A stretch of DNA of 64,000 nucleotides from Lobosporangium transversale (taxonomy: Eukaryota; Mortierellomycota; Mortierellomycetes; Mortierellales; Mortierellaceae), in the NCBI RefSeq assembly GCF_002105155.1, contig NW_019029023.1:300527-364526 (forward strand), written 5' to 3'. Shown here in pieces: positions 22,541 to 34,261 of the stretch. Position 1 is the stretch's first letter, and every line of letters begins with the position of its first letter. A model generated the notes under the pieces. It did not search any database and had not been told where the DNA came from. It saw only the letters and a list, made by a program, of their open reading frames with translations. The position numbers and the translations under genes are program-made.

Positions 22541-22942
22541 GTAAGATCTGAGCCTTTTTCAGAGTTGAATAGAAAATAGTGAAGCGATTCTCACCGGTGG
22601 TAGCGATGCCCTGTGGATCAAATGACATGGCTTGACATAGTATAATGATAAAAAGATGACCAAATAAAGTATAGTGTCTCCCCTATAACATTAATTTACT
22701 AGAGACGTTGAGGCAAAGAGAGGTGTTTCTTTGATAACAGGAAAAAATAGCCCTTTTTCTGTTATTATTGTTTCCAATCACTGTTGATCTTCGTTTACTG
22801 TGCAGACAATCCTTTCAGACTACGTGACCACCGGCAGTGATTGACGAACTAAAAAGGAAACCAAAAAAAAATTGACGCACTGACGATGATTCGTTGTTAC
22901 ACCAACTGAAATAACGCCTCTCTTCATTGCCCGCGTTCCTTG
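22150..22942. other. Intergenic, upstream of LRR gene
   Basis: Nothing coding recognised. It includes a 32-base T tract (22510-22541) and the presumed promoter of the LRR gene at 22943. Confidence 0.4.
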
Positions 22943-25575
22943 ATGAGATTGTCGGATGCATTCCCTTCAATGAAAATGATGAAAGATCAGTTCCAACAAC
23001 TCCGAAAGGCCAACAGCGACATCATTGAAAAAGTTTGCGTCAGAATTGCACCTACTTCCAGAAGCAATGGCAGCAACTCGTCATTCTACGTGACTTTGCA
23101 AGACATTCGAAATGTGTTTCCAGATGCACATCGATTCATGTTGGATGGGAGCCTCATCCCTTTCCTAGTAGATGGCAGTGGCAACAGGTATGTTGTTTTA
23201 TCGTGATACCTTTTCAATTACTCTAAAAAAAAAAAAAAAGCGAGAGACCAATCTAGCATGTCTTTTATTCTTCTATTAGAATCGATCCTCTGCGCATTGC
23301 CTTTTATCCTGACAAGGTCCTGGACGTCGTTGCAGAAGGACCAAAGCCCTGCAACATTAATAATAGCCTCAACAGCGACAGTAACAGTGGCAGCGACACC
23401 ACTATCAGTTTGCCTACCTTGAAGAAGTCAGTATATCTGGCCTCTCAGGAGCTTCTTCAATCATTATCAGTCTTGATTCAATCTTTCAGCTCATCTCTTG
23501 TTACTCACGAAAATACGCAAAAAGGAATGACCAAATCTGACCTTGAGCAGATTGAAATCTTACTACTGTATGTCAAAAAGAGAGACGAAGGGATGCTTAA
23601 ATTGCAATCAGAGATGCATAGCTTGCGACTGAAGGCTAAGGAGAATGATAAAGTAACTAAGCTGCAACTAGAGGTGCTCAAGCTGCGACTGGAATCCAAA
23701 GAAAAAGATGAAAAGATCATTAATTTGCAACACCAAGCTCTTAGCAGGCCCACCATCATTCAGGAGCATGCTAATCAAGCTCCCGACAGGGCTACCATCC
23801 TTCAAAAGCATGCTGAAGCTATCCTTGCCCAGAACTATGAGCTGTATGAATATCCACTTTCTCGACTATTTATCATTTTGCCCGTCGACAGCACCAAATG
23901 GGATCCAACGAATGTCTTGAGGAACAAGGTCCGCCTCTATTTTCTTTGTGAATATGGAGACCACTCCATAAAGACAAGAAAAGACAGCCACGACCAAATC
24001 CATATTGTCAAACATGAAGAATATGAGATCCAATACAGCATGGAGTTCTTCCGCAAGTATGGAAAGCACATGGTGATCCTTTTAGAGTGGCTCAAGTTGA
24101 GGATGCTCTCGCCCACTTCTCTGAGACCTATCCCAAATCTGACCAACGCCGGTATCGATAAATCGCTCGACTACATGAAAGCACTCTCTGCTGAGTATCC
24201 GGCCTTGATTAACATCAACACATTTGATGACTATGAGGTGCTTGAAGGAGCAGACCTTCGCCAGCTGGGCACATTCCTTCAAACCAGTGATAAATACAGA
24301 CAAATTTGTAACTTGTACAGGACTACAACTGAAGTGGGGCATGTTAGATGGATTTGTGCCGACCACTTTCACTTGGATTATAGAGAGAAAGGGCAGAAAG
24401 CACTCTTATGTGAAATTGCTCTGAATGGAGGCAAATACAACATGCATCTTGGCAAAGCGATGGTCAAATTGGAGTCTAGTACTAGAGCTAAAGTATTCCT
24501 CAATGCTCTGGCCAATGCAAGATGTGTTTATGAGTTGGATATCACACTCAACTGGGATTGGTCCGAAGCTACCCTTGAAGCACTTGAGAGAGCATTGAAG
24601 GTGTCGGGTATATCAATCCTACGACTTGAACTTGGACTATCTCAAGAAAGCAGCAGCGGGAATGCAGTTCCAAGATCCACACGATATGAAGCACTTATTC
24701 GTATAATTGAGCTTAACAGTATGAGGGTGATTCATATTGCCCTCTCACCGGACCTCATAGAGCTCTCTCGTTTAGAGCCTAGAAGCGCATCGCACCTTCA
24801 TAAGTTATCCTTTGAGATGGAACCTCAAGGAGTTGAAGCTAATGATTTTCGAGTACTTGTGAATTCACTCAAGACCAATACGACTTTGCTCGTCTTGGAC
24901 TTGGAGGGCAACTCAATTGGGGATAAAGGGGCCCTGGCGCTATCAGAAGCGCTAAAGACTAACACAGCTCTGACCTCTTTGAGCTTGCGCGAGAACTCAA
25001 TTGGACATAAAGGAGCTCTGGCACTCTCAAAGGCACTCAAGATTAATACCACGTTAACTACTTTGAACTTGAACTGGAACTTGATTGAGGAGAAAGGGGC
25101 TGTGGTACTGTTGGAGGCGCTCAAGAGTAACACGACTTTGGTCACTTTGGGCTTGCGTGGCAACTCGATTGGGAGGGAAGGTGCTCTAACGCTGGCAGAA
25201 GCGCTCAAGGTCAATACGGGGTTGGCTTTTTTGGACCTGCACGACAACTCACTTGAGAAGGAAGGAATTCTGGCGCTATCAGAGGCGCTCAAGACCAACA
25301 AAGTATTGACAGATTTGAATTTGGGAGGTAACGGAGTAAGGAATGAAGGAGCTCTGGCACTCTCAGAGGCGCTCAAGGTTAACACTACTTTGACCATTTT
25401 GGGCTTGAGCCAAAACCTAATTAAGAAAGAAGGAGCTCTGGCGTTTCTAGAGGCACTCAGGATTAACACAACCTTGACCAGTTTGGACTTGTGGGACAAT
25501 TTAGTTGGTGAAGAAGAAAGTCTGGCACTGTCAGAGGCCCTTAAAGTGAACGCGGCTTTGGCCCTTTTTGATTGA
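22943..25575 (+). CDS. Leucine-rich repeat protein with coiled coil and unrecognised N-terminal domain, 846 aa
   Basis: Two exons, 22943-23187 (donor GTATGT) and 23280-25575 (acceptor CTATTAG); the splice keeps one frame throughout. Residues 1-110 form a compact domain (FYVTLQDIRNVFPDAHRFM, DGSLIPFLVDGSGNR, IAFYPDKVLDVV). A Ser/Asn linker and a coiled coil at about 170-245 follow. A conserved globular block begins at 273 (YPLSRLFIILPVDSTKWDP, RLYFLCEYGDHS, EFFRKYGKHMVILL) and continues to about 600. Then come about eight and a half 28-residue LRRs of the ribonuclease-inhibitor type (LDLEGNSIGDKGALALSEAL) to the end. Such LRRs usually bind protein. No ATPase motif is visible, so it is not a canonical NLR. 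After the stop, 25576-25620 still resembles another LRR, so the present stop shortens an older protein. Cell location and function unknown. Confidence 0.8.
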
Positions 25576-25769
25576 AGGGCGTAAATCGAAAACCAAGGTG
25601 TCCTGGTACTGTTTGAAACACTTGGTTCTATTTGATCGAATGAATTATACTTTTGGCCATAGATTATTTCTCGCTGTTCCTTAAAGTAAAGTCCATCAAT
25701 TTCGTAATTGCACAATCTTTTTTTATTGCAAAAAAATCAAAAATCAAAAATAAAAAAAAGATGTATAAA

Positions 25770-26719
25770 GGCGAAAGTAAGTTCCATGGAGGACAGATGT
25801 AAAGATTGCGCAAGTGGCTCCACTTGTGTCTCAACGTGTCGAAGTCCACCGTCAAAGGATGAGGTTTCCATGTCATGAACCGATGAAGCTGATTGTTGGG
25901 CGATAAGGTGGGGGCCCCACTGCTGGTCTAGATTGACGAGCCCAGCCTCCATTCGAGCCGTGCTTGCATCCGGTGCGATGGTGCACCTGCTGGATTGAAT
26001 ACCGATGGCACGTATGTGGTCCTGGGTCTCATGTCTGTTGCTAGACAATACTTCCAAATTTTGTCCGCCAGATCAATCAGAGGTTGTGAGCGAGTTCCGC
26101 CGAACCGGTTGATGTAAGCGGTGGTGGTTGTGTTGTCGATTACTAGGCTGAGCATTCTTCCTTGTGTTTGAGGAAGAGTGGCTGCGTAGTACATGGCTAG
26201 TAATTCTTTTAGATTGATGTATTGGTGAGGTATGTCTGGTGGCCATAGCCCTATCCAAGTGCGTTATCCTATGACAATCCCCCAACCTTGGCCGGAGGCG
26301 TCTGTGTACACGTCCATTTGAGCTGGCGATTGAATCCATGATGTTCCGTTCCACTCCTTGAGTTGGTTTGTCCACCAATCCAGATTGACTCGAGTTCTGT
26401 CGTCCAGTGGGATTGTCACTTCCCATGATGGCACCCCGCGCATCCATTTGGTGCTTCCAAGTGTGAAAGCTGTGTGGATGGAAACGATGTCCTTGTCTAT
26501 ATTGATCTCCTGAACATGGAGACTTTCTTTGATGAAAAAGTCAGCCAATCGGAAAATATCCGCAGCTTCAAGAAAAAGCGGAGGTAAAACTGCGTCTATA
26601 AAAAAAGTCATTGCTCCTCGGAAGGTCGGCACGCCTGTTACAGGTCCTATAGAAAGTGTAGCCCAAAGTGCAAATGTGTCCAATGGTCTGAACCTTTGAA
26701 TAAAGAGCACATTGAACAT
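25770..26719 (-). mobile_element. DIRS-like retrotransposon remnant (RNase H region)
   Basis: On the minus strand several frames join into one DIRS-type order: LDWWTNQLKEWNGTSWI, RNase H first motif DVYTDASGQGWG, then (after a shift) PPDIPHQYINLKELLAMYYA with the second acidic residue. Next VIDNTTTTAYINRFGGTR with the third, TYVPSVFNPAGAPSHR, WGPHLIAQQSASSVH, MTWKPHPLTVDFDTL and YICPPWNLLSP. The GGTR and CPPWN blocks are characteristic of DIRS/Ngaro elements rather than LTR elements. Frameshifts occur near 26264, 26195 and 25880. The reverse transcriptase core upstream and the tyrosine recombinase are missing, so the element is dead. Confidence 0.75.
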
Positions 26720-27274
26720 CTTCTCTATATTAAATTACAGTCAAAAAAATAAAAAGAAAAAGAAAAATAAACAAGGTATCATGCAGCTTCTTTGATAATT
26801 GACTTCCTCGATCTACCCTTTCTACAAGCGACGCCAATAATTGATATAATGCCAGCATTTTTCCATATAAAAAAGAAGAAAAAACGGATCGCTGTCAAAG
26901 CTAGTGAGCATGCATGAAAAGAAGACACGATTGCCCTTATCGCTATTTATTCAGTGACAGGGTAAAAAATAATCCTGTCTATCAGATGTGTACAGTCACA
27001 AATATTTAATATTTACGTAATAAGAAACGGCTGGTGGCAAATGCATGTTACGTCTGGATTGACAGCGGCTGAAATGAAATATCGGTATAATAGGAGCAGA
27101 TCTGTCGGCATGGCTCTCTCTACATTAGTTCTCTTTATATTACCTTGCTCACTTTTAGCTTTTATCACCCTCATTACTCTTCTCCTTCCTTCCTTTTGAA
27201 GGCCACACGACTGTATTTGATCTTCCTTTCTACTTTCACCAGCCAACTCACTTTTTTGTCTATTAATCACACCG
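26720..27274. other. Intergenic, upstream of broken CRN gene
   Basis: A/T-rich with no coding signal. The sense strand turns C/T-rich from about 27130 to 27250, as in fungal promoters, right before the CRN header ATG. Confidence 0.4.
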
Positions 27275-30214
27275 ATGATGGACAAAATTTCACTCCTTTG
27301 CATCCCTAACGGGGAGTCTACCGCATTCCCAGTGGACATAAATCCCCAGAAGACTATCAGCCACCTCAAAAAGGCAATCAAGGAGAAAAAAGACGCTTTT
27401 CAGGGTATTAATGCCTACGAACTCATCCTTCATAAGGTCTCGGTCCCTGGTGAAGGCACCACAGTCAATCTCACCAATGTTGGATCAAAGGAGTCACTCA
27501 CCAGAGGATCAAGCAAGGTCTCCAAGGTATTTGGCACATCACCTCTGCCCGAGAAGACTATTCACGTCATTGTTCAGCGTCCATCAGCAGGTAAGGGATC
27601 AACTGATATGCTCTCTCTAAATTTTTTGCATGATGTTGTTGATTAACATTACTGATTATAGTGATGCCGCTTCTAATTACCTTCATGTTCCTCTTCGGGT
27701 TACCCTTCAGAGCAACCTACTCAAAAAGCAGCGCCAGGGCCGCCAAGGCTAGTGCAAGAAGCATGTAAGTTGATGGCACTATCCTTTCAAGACCGCAATC
27801 CGGTTTTGGTATGGATTTGCGGTTAATATCTTGCATTCATTGTAGTCAATAGGGAACTAGAGAATATCGAGAAGAAGGTCTTCCATGCGGACACTCCAAT
27901 TTCACGTTTCCTTCATTCATACGTGAAGGGTGACATTAAGCTCCCTGACGCAGACTGTTGTGTCAAAGGCTTACCACGGGCCTGGCTCCGATCAAGATAT
28001 TTCAGCCCTGAGTTACCTCAGCCTGCTCTCTATCTCATACATCCAAGAAAACCACATGAGACGATAACGACACCTCCTTCTGTAACAGCGCTAGATACGA
28101 TCAGCAGGTTTCAGAATAACGACATTATCACTTTTTTCGGCGAGAGTGGATGTGGAAAGGCGAGAGCAGTCGTGGAAATGCTTGCACAGAACTGGGGGGT
28201 TCTACTTTAATGGCAGTCAGTCGGACAGAGGTTCAATGGACGTTGTTACTTTGTTCAAGTCAGCAATGAAGAGGTCGAAGCAGTACCTTTCGTCCGATAA
28301 GGTTCAGAATGGCCCCAATATCCAGGCGATTACAAACTGTTTACTTATTTCGCGTCTTATGGTTCTGCATTACTGTCTGAGTATCGGCTGCAATGATTCA
28401 TTTACTTGCGAGCGTTGGATGTTGCTCCAAATGTGCCCAGGAGCCTTTAACACCGATGTATCAGATGTCTTTGACGATGTTTTCACGGCTATACTACGCG
28501 CCTATCATGACCAGAGACCGGTTATCGTTCTCATAAGCTTGGAGTACCTATTACATGGTCGGTTTACTCAGGTTAAAGGCCGATCTCCTCACTTGCCTCT
28601 AATTCTCCAACGAACAAGCTTCTCGTTGTCCTTGATGAAGCGCAAGCCCTGAATGATCATGGAAGAGAATGCTTTGTGTCGCACGCGGATTCCAGAACTC
28701 CTAGGCCGATTCTCTCACCTATTATTTATGGGCTTAGGAACATATCACGAAGTAGACAAGACTACTGCGTGGTGACATGTGGCGCAGCCATCAGTGAAGA
28801 TGAGATTGAAGTATTAGGAAGCTCGAGCACTTCAAAATACTTTGGTCATATCGAATACTGAATTATGGACTTCCCAGGCTGGGAATCAGTGGGCCAGGTG
28901 GCTCTGTACATCAACAGTCTTGGAAACATGATGAACGAGGACGACAAGGTGATGCTTCATACATTAATACCAGAGGCAGCTGCCCAGGAGTTGTTTTTCA
29001 GCCTTCGAGGCCGATACCGTCCAATCATTACGACAATCGAGGATATCATCACTACCGGATCTCCATCATACTGGAAAGAAGCTATTGAAGGCCGAGTTCG
29101 ATCTTTGGTAAACTATCCTAAGCAACTTCACATGCCTGGGGATATTTGCTCAGCTATCAAAAGGACGATCGACAAAGTTGCGAAGGATCCAATCAGGTTC
29201 GGGGATGCTGTCGAACTCAAGCACGTCCTCAAGCAAACTATTGTTTATCGAGCCTCTCTGGGACTGCCATGGAGCTTACAAGGAGAGAAGCCGATCTTGG
29301 TTGAGAGCGCTTTCGGCTGTCTCCGCAATGTAGCTACCAGCACGGTTTTTGGGAAGTCATTCTACACGGTTATTGATGAGCCATTTATATTCCAGGCTGC
29401 CTACAACTTTATCAAGCATGAGGACTATGACTTCTATGTGCACTTCAGGGAATAGTATCAAGACTTACAGGGTCGACAACCTGAAGAAAGGATCTTTGAG
29501 CTGCACGCACCCTTGGATCTGGTTTACGCTTTCCATAATAAACAGCTCAAGCAAGAATTATTCTCGATCCCCAAGGCTGCTAAGCATCAACCTACGCCAA
29601 AACTTAAAAGCCCTATCCCTGAATTTGAGCCTGTTGCTTTTCTCAGGCATTTGTTCAAACATAAAGCAACGATTGTCGGATGGGAAGATTATGATTGGAG
29701 GGTTCGATACATGGAGGCTCTGACTATGGGCGATTTTTTAGAGGCACACTACAAGCATAGCTCGATGTGGGGTGGCTCTGCGGTACCGCCTTTTTACTAC
29801 CCAGAGTCGTCTCTTTCGGGACCGGATATAGTCTTTGTTCTACGAATTGATGATCAGCTCTACCCTGTGTTTGTCCAGACGAAGCTCTCTCAAGATATTT
29901 CTCCAGGAAAAGTAGAGGAGGCACGGTTGACGATACATGAGAGCAAACTCAAGCATCATCTTCCGAATTTGGCCTCATACTGCCCTGGCGGAAAGTACTT
30001 TGGCTTGATCTACGTTCACCCTATGGTTGTAAAAACACCTCGAGAGAGCTGGGATGATAGTCTTTGGCGTACAGAGCCCGATTGTGGAGCCGATGGCAAT
30101 CAAGTCCTCAAGGATGACGACATACCATCGATGCAACTCCTTATGATTATTGATAGGAGCAATATGCAGAGTCTTCTTCCAGGAGGAGTGGTTGACTTTC
30201 TCGATAGTGTGTAA
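27275..30214 (+). pseudogene. Crinkler (CRN) gene with ubiquitin-like header, ATPase and PD-(D/E)XK-like nuclease, disrupted
   Basis: Exon 1 (27275-27590) encodes a CRN ubiquitin-like header (ISLLCIPNGESTAFPVDI, KTISHLKKAIKEKKDAF, ending KTIHVIVQRPS). A 54-base exon (27711-27764) and a third from 27846 follow, all in phase. The body has a Walker A-like GESGCGKARA, Walker B LLVVLDEAQAL, and a C-terminal GPDIVFVL ... VFVQTKLS pair that fits a PD-(D/E)XK nuclease with Gln in place of Asp/Glu. Breaks: six G where five keep frame at 28193-28198, a shift near 28580, TGA at about 28859-28861, and a shift near 29455. The P-loop carries Ala where Ser/Thr binds magnesium. With four lesions it is probably dead, though the long frames between them suggest recent decay. 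CRN proteins act as secreted or host-nuclear effectors in oomycetes; their role in fungi is less clear. Confidence 0.75.
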
Positions 30215-30952
30215 GGCATCAAGCGAGCACATGAGCAATCAGGCTCGTCTGATAGGGCGGATAAGAAACCAATGTTGGTGAAGCAACAGTAGTGAGTGTT
30301 GAAAGACATGTCAATAAACGATATATTGCAGCAATTTGTGGGAGAGCTTTGCAAGCGCTGTTTCGATGTATCCTTTTATTGAGAAGTATTGCCATCATTG
30401 CCAACATCCATGATCAACAAAGACTTCTCAGGAAAAATAGCTACTAGCGATGTTTAAAATCGATTCATGAGCCAATAACCTTTTAAAACTATCTTTAACC
30501 AATTGAATAATCACGGAACATTGAATTAGACCGAACTTTCACAATTTTCCACTATGAGTTTGTGTAGGTTATAATCTTGCTAAATAGGTTCCATACCCAG
30601 AAAGAAGCTACAAGCACTCCTTTCTGTGTACTTTTATTTCCTTTTTTTTTTTTTTTATAAAATAAAAATGTCAGTGTGCCCTTGGTCCTGGTTGCCTGCA
30701 CTCACCTTGTAACGGTTTGGATAAAAGGAAATAGAAGGTAGTGTAAGTTCCGTACAAATGTGTTGTGGAATAGAACGCGCAGGTATAGTCGCCGCAGCGT
30801 TCAAAGCAAACGGAATGGAAGGAAACGAAGATGACAATTTAATCTCTAGTGGTGAACTACGTGAGCGTAACGTTGAGGCAGTAGTGTGATTAAGCCATGT
30901 CTGTTGAGACGTCGCGTTACCATCATGAGCGCAGGTCAATCCTATCTATATC

Positions 30953-30988
<36 letters not shown>

Positions 30989-31035
30989 TTTTGCCTTTAT
31001 TTTAATTATTTCTAAACCTATGTGTGGAAAATAAG

Positions 31036-31084
<49 letters not shown>

Positions 31085-31216
31085 AGCTGCTATGCAAAAT
31101 GAATAGTGAGTTTATGAGGAGAGAAAGAAAAAATCTTTTGGTTTTTTTGCTTTTAAGTATTGTAATGTAATGTTAATGTAAATGTAAATGTAAATGTATA
31201 TAATGTAATTTTTATT
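30215..31216. other. Intergenic with a possible minus-strand exon
   Basis: At 30939-30713 the minus strand holds about 75 sense codons (STLRSRSSPLEIKLSSSF, ISFYPNRYK) ending at a good donor (AAG|GTGAGT), but no partner exon or family was found. Also here: a T tract (30640-30655), (TTA)n at about 30954-30987, (GA)n at 31038-31081 and a TGTAAA array (31150-31200). Confidence 0.35.
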
Positions 31217-31598
31217 TTACTTCCTGGCCTTCTTATTGGCGGCCTTGGCTTCCTTGGCCAATTGCTCCTTCTTCTTGGTCAACTTCTCGACCTCAGCAGC
31301 CTTCTTGTTCTTGCCATATTGGATCTTGTTGTACAATTTCTGTTGCTTATTGGTCATCATGATCTTGGCCAACTCCTTTGCCTCGGCTTCTTCAGCCTCT
31401 GCAGCAGTACGCTTCTTGCCAGCAGATCGTGTTACGGGTGCCACATCAGCAGCAGCAGTAACAGCCTTGGTCTTCTTGGCATTCTTCTTGTTTTCCTTGG
31501 CCTCAAACTCTGTAAAGGCAACACCTTTAGCTTCAGCCTCCAACTCCCTTTGATGGAGATCCTTATGCTAAAAGATTTGGCATTAGTCAATAATAATG

Positions 31599-31631
<33 letters not shown>

Positions 31632-31650
31632 AGTCCTTTTCTTTTTTTGC

Positions 31651-31681
<31 letters not shown>

Positions 31682-32811
31682 GTGAGTATACATATTGCAC
31701 ATTCAGCAACATATGTTTATATATTACCTCGGTATCTTCCTCTTCTTCTTCCTCCTCTCCTTCTTCGTCTTCGTCTTCATCTTCATCCTCATCCTCCTCT
31801 TCTTCATCCTCCTCTTCTTCATCCTCCTCAGCACTCTCAATCTCCAGATCTTCGGTTTGACCTTCGAATTGATTCTGATCAGGAATGTAATCACCTTCCT
31901 TGGCCTCCACAAAGGGTGACAAATGAGGAGGCAAGGTCTTGCCGACATGATAAGGATCTGCTGCTAGGATTTTACCAGCGTTGATGGAATCATAAGCCCA
32001 TTGGGGTTGAACATAATGACGGTTCAAGAACCGATGTCCCTGTGTGGGACGATCGCTAATTTGATGGGTGATTCTGTCATCATTCTCCTTAAAAGGCGAG
32101 CCCTCCCCCAGAACAGGATCCCAGCCCACATGTCCTCCACAGGCACGAAGAATAAACTCGAGTGAGTAGCGAGGGACCTCACGGGATAGGAAGATGTAAC
32201 ATTGACTGAAGAGAGATTGGAATTGAGTCAAATGTTGAGACGCTTTCTGAATATCGGAAAAGGTGACAGTATCGGAGGAAGACCCGTCCAGATTAGGAAG
32301 TGGTGCTGGGAATTCGTCCATGGTATCCTCGTTGTCGTTATCGTTATCATTATCGTTATTGTTTTTACTTGATGATGAATTTCCATTTGTGGTCTCATAT
32401 GAGTTGGATTCTTGAATATGTGCAATCTTATTGGAGAGGGTCTTGAGACGTTTTTCTGATTCTTCCAGACGTTGTTTTTCTTCCTTGGATAATGATGATG
32501 ATAATGAAGATGATGATGAAGAAATAGAAGCTTCGGGTACATTTAAAGTCTTTGCAATGTTGGCAGCCGACTGTGTGGATTCGATAATCAAGGCGTTCAT
32601 TCCTGCACCGCCTTCATCCAACTTGAGATCCAATGCAGGAGGATAGACAAGGTTGACATCCGAATATAATTTAAAGTTGACGAATCCACACAGGGTTTGG
32701 TAAAACTCCAAGAATGTCAACATGACACGGAAGTCGACATCTGTTGGGACCTATTTTTGGGGTGTTATAATAAAATCAATTAAGCAAGGTAGTTGAAAAA
32801 TGATTAGAATC

Positions 32812-32859
<48 letters not shown>

Positions 32860-33878
32860 GCTTTTCTTTCTGTTGCTGAGAATAATACAGATAATAAACC
32901 AAGGTTCCTTAAGACATATTAAATAAAATAATAATAATAATAATAATAAATAAATAAATAAAAAACTTACATCCTGAGAAAATTGATACGGGACAAGCCA
33001 GTTGATGGTCTGACCTTTGATCTCGGCTTGATAATAGATTCCTTTGATGGACAAGAAGACCTTACGTAAACTCCTGGTGTGTAGTACATAGTGTTGGAAT
33101 TCTGCTGCGAGACGTTGACAGTTCTCAATGGTCTCTGCTTTGATCTTTTCGGTTTTGGGCATGGTAGCGAATAAGAAGACCATGCAGAGAGCATCATCCA
33201 GATCACGGAGAGCATCTGTAAAAGTGGGGTAACGTTCCTTGATGATATGATCCAACGTATAGATGGGTTTGTTCTCTGCCAAGGTCTTTGCAGTGCTGTA
33301 TTGACCCTTGGACATGACCTTGGCCATCTTCTTGGCAAAGGTCTTGTATTCACGGAACTTGCTCAGGATGGGTTCATGCATCAAATATTGAATATCCTTT
33401 GCATAGTAAAATGTCGCTGGAGCGGTCGAGCCCTTGTTGGCCTTCTTTTTGTTTTTAGGTTCCCGAGGATAAATTCCTTTCAAGATACAGAGACGACTTT
33501 AAAAAAAATAAAATAAAATATATAAAAAAAAAAACGCGAGTTAGGGAGATATTATCAGCTAATAGATTGTAGAAACCATGGCTACATATTAAATCCAGGG
33601 AAAAAAAAAAAAAAAAAAAAAAAAAAGTTGAGGATATGGAGAATACAAATAAGAAAAATGAGATAAATAATGACATGATAATTAAGAGGTAGAATGCAAA
33701 GAAATTATAAAATAAGTGCAAGCAATTGTTTTCCCCCTCCTTTTCCTTTCTGTCTTTTCTTTTCCTCTCTTCCCTACCGAAAATCAGCCAGAGTAACCTG
33801 AAGCTTTTTCAGAGCCTGGTTACGGGTGATATAATTGACGGCGGCTCCGGCCTTTCCCTTCTTTTGAAGCTTTCCCAT
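31217..33878 (-). CDS. NOP7: Pescadillo homologue (ribosome biogenesis, PeBoW/Nop7 complex), 666 aa
   Basis: Nucleolar protein required for 60S subunit maturation and 27S pre-rRNA processing, in complex with Erb1/Bop1 and Ytm1/WDR12. Exons 33878-33778, 33496-32971, 32750-31728 and 31567-31217 splice in frame with GT-AG borders. The N-terminus starts [20 protein letters not shown] and is followed by [19 protein letters not shown], both family signatures. The Pescadillo N-terminal domain covers about 1-280. A Ser/Asn-Asp-rich insert lies near 285-350, and a BRCT domain at about 385-490 ([35 protein letters not shown]). A long Asp/Glu run (about 510-550) and a Lys/Ala-rich coiled-coil tail follow. 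Length and order suit fungal Nop7. Introns hold a (TA)n repeat (32816-32845) and long A/T tracts. Confidence 0.95.
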
Positions 33879-34261
33879 GGCTAGTTGGTTATTCGGGTGT
33901 TAAGGATGAAGGGGATGTGAAGAAAAAAAAAAAAAAAAAAAAAAAAAAAGTGGAAAGGTTTTTGTAAATGGAGAGGGGGGAACACTTTGGTGTGTTTTGT
34001 CAAGGCTTTAGAAAAAAAAAAAAAAATAACAACAACAACAACAAATCTCACGTGCATGTGGCTTTAGGCAAGTAAAAAGCAGTCATTCATCGCCACCAAA
34101 ATTTTTTTAATATTGCGAGAGAACATTAAATGAATTCCACGATACATTTTTTTATTAAATTGTAGAGTGTTTGGGTATACACATATTTAAAGCAACTATG
34201 AGTGGTTCTAGAAAAAATACAAAGGAGAGAGTAAAGAGTTTTTTTTTTTTTTTTTTTTCTT
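33879..34261. other. Intergenic, NOP7 promoter side
   Basis: A 29-base A tract (33921-33949), a second one at 34012-34026 and a CAA array (34030-34045). It lies between the NOP7 start and the end of the MFS gene; both are on the minus strand. Confidence 0.4.

Noticed and set aside
30657..30939. Complete 94-codon minus-strand gene
   Set aside because: No ATG start, and the frame runs through a good splice donor; kept only as a possible exon in the intergenic entry.
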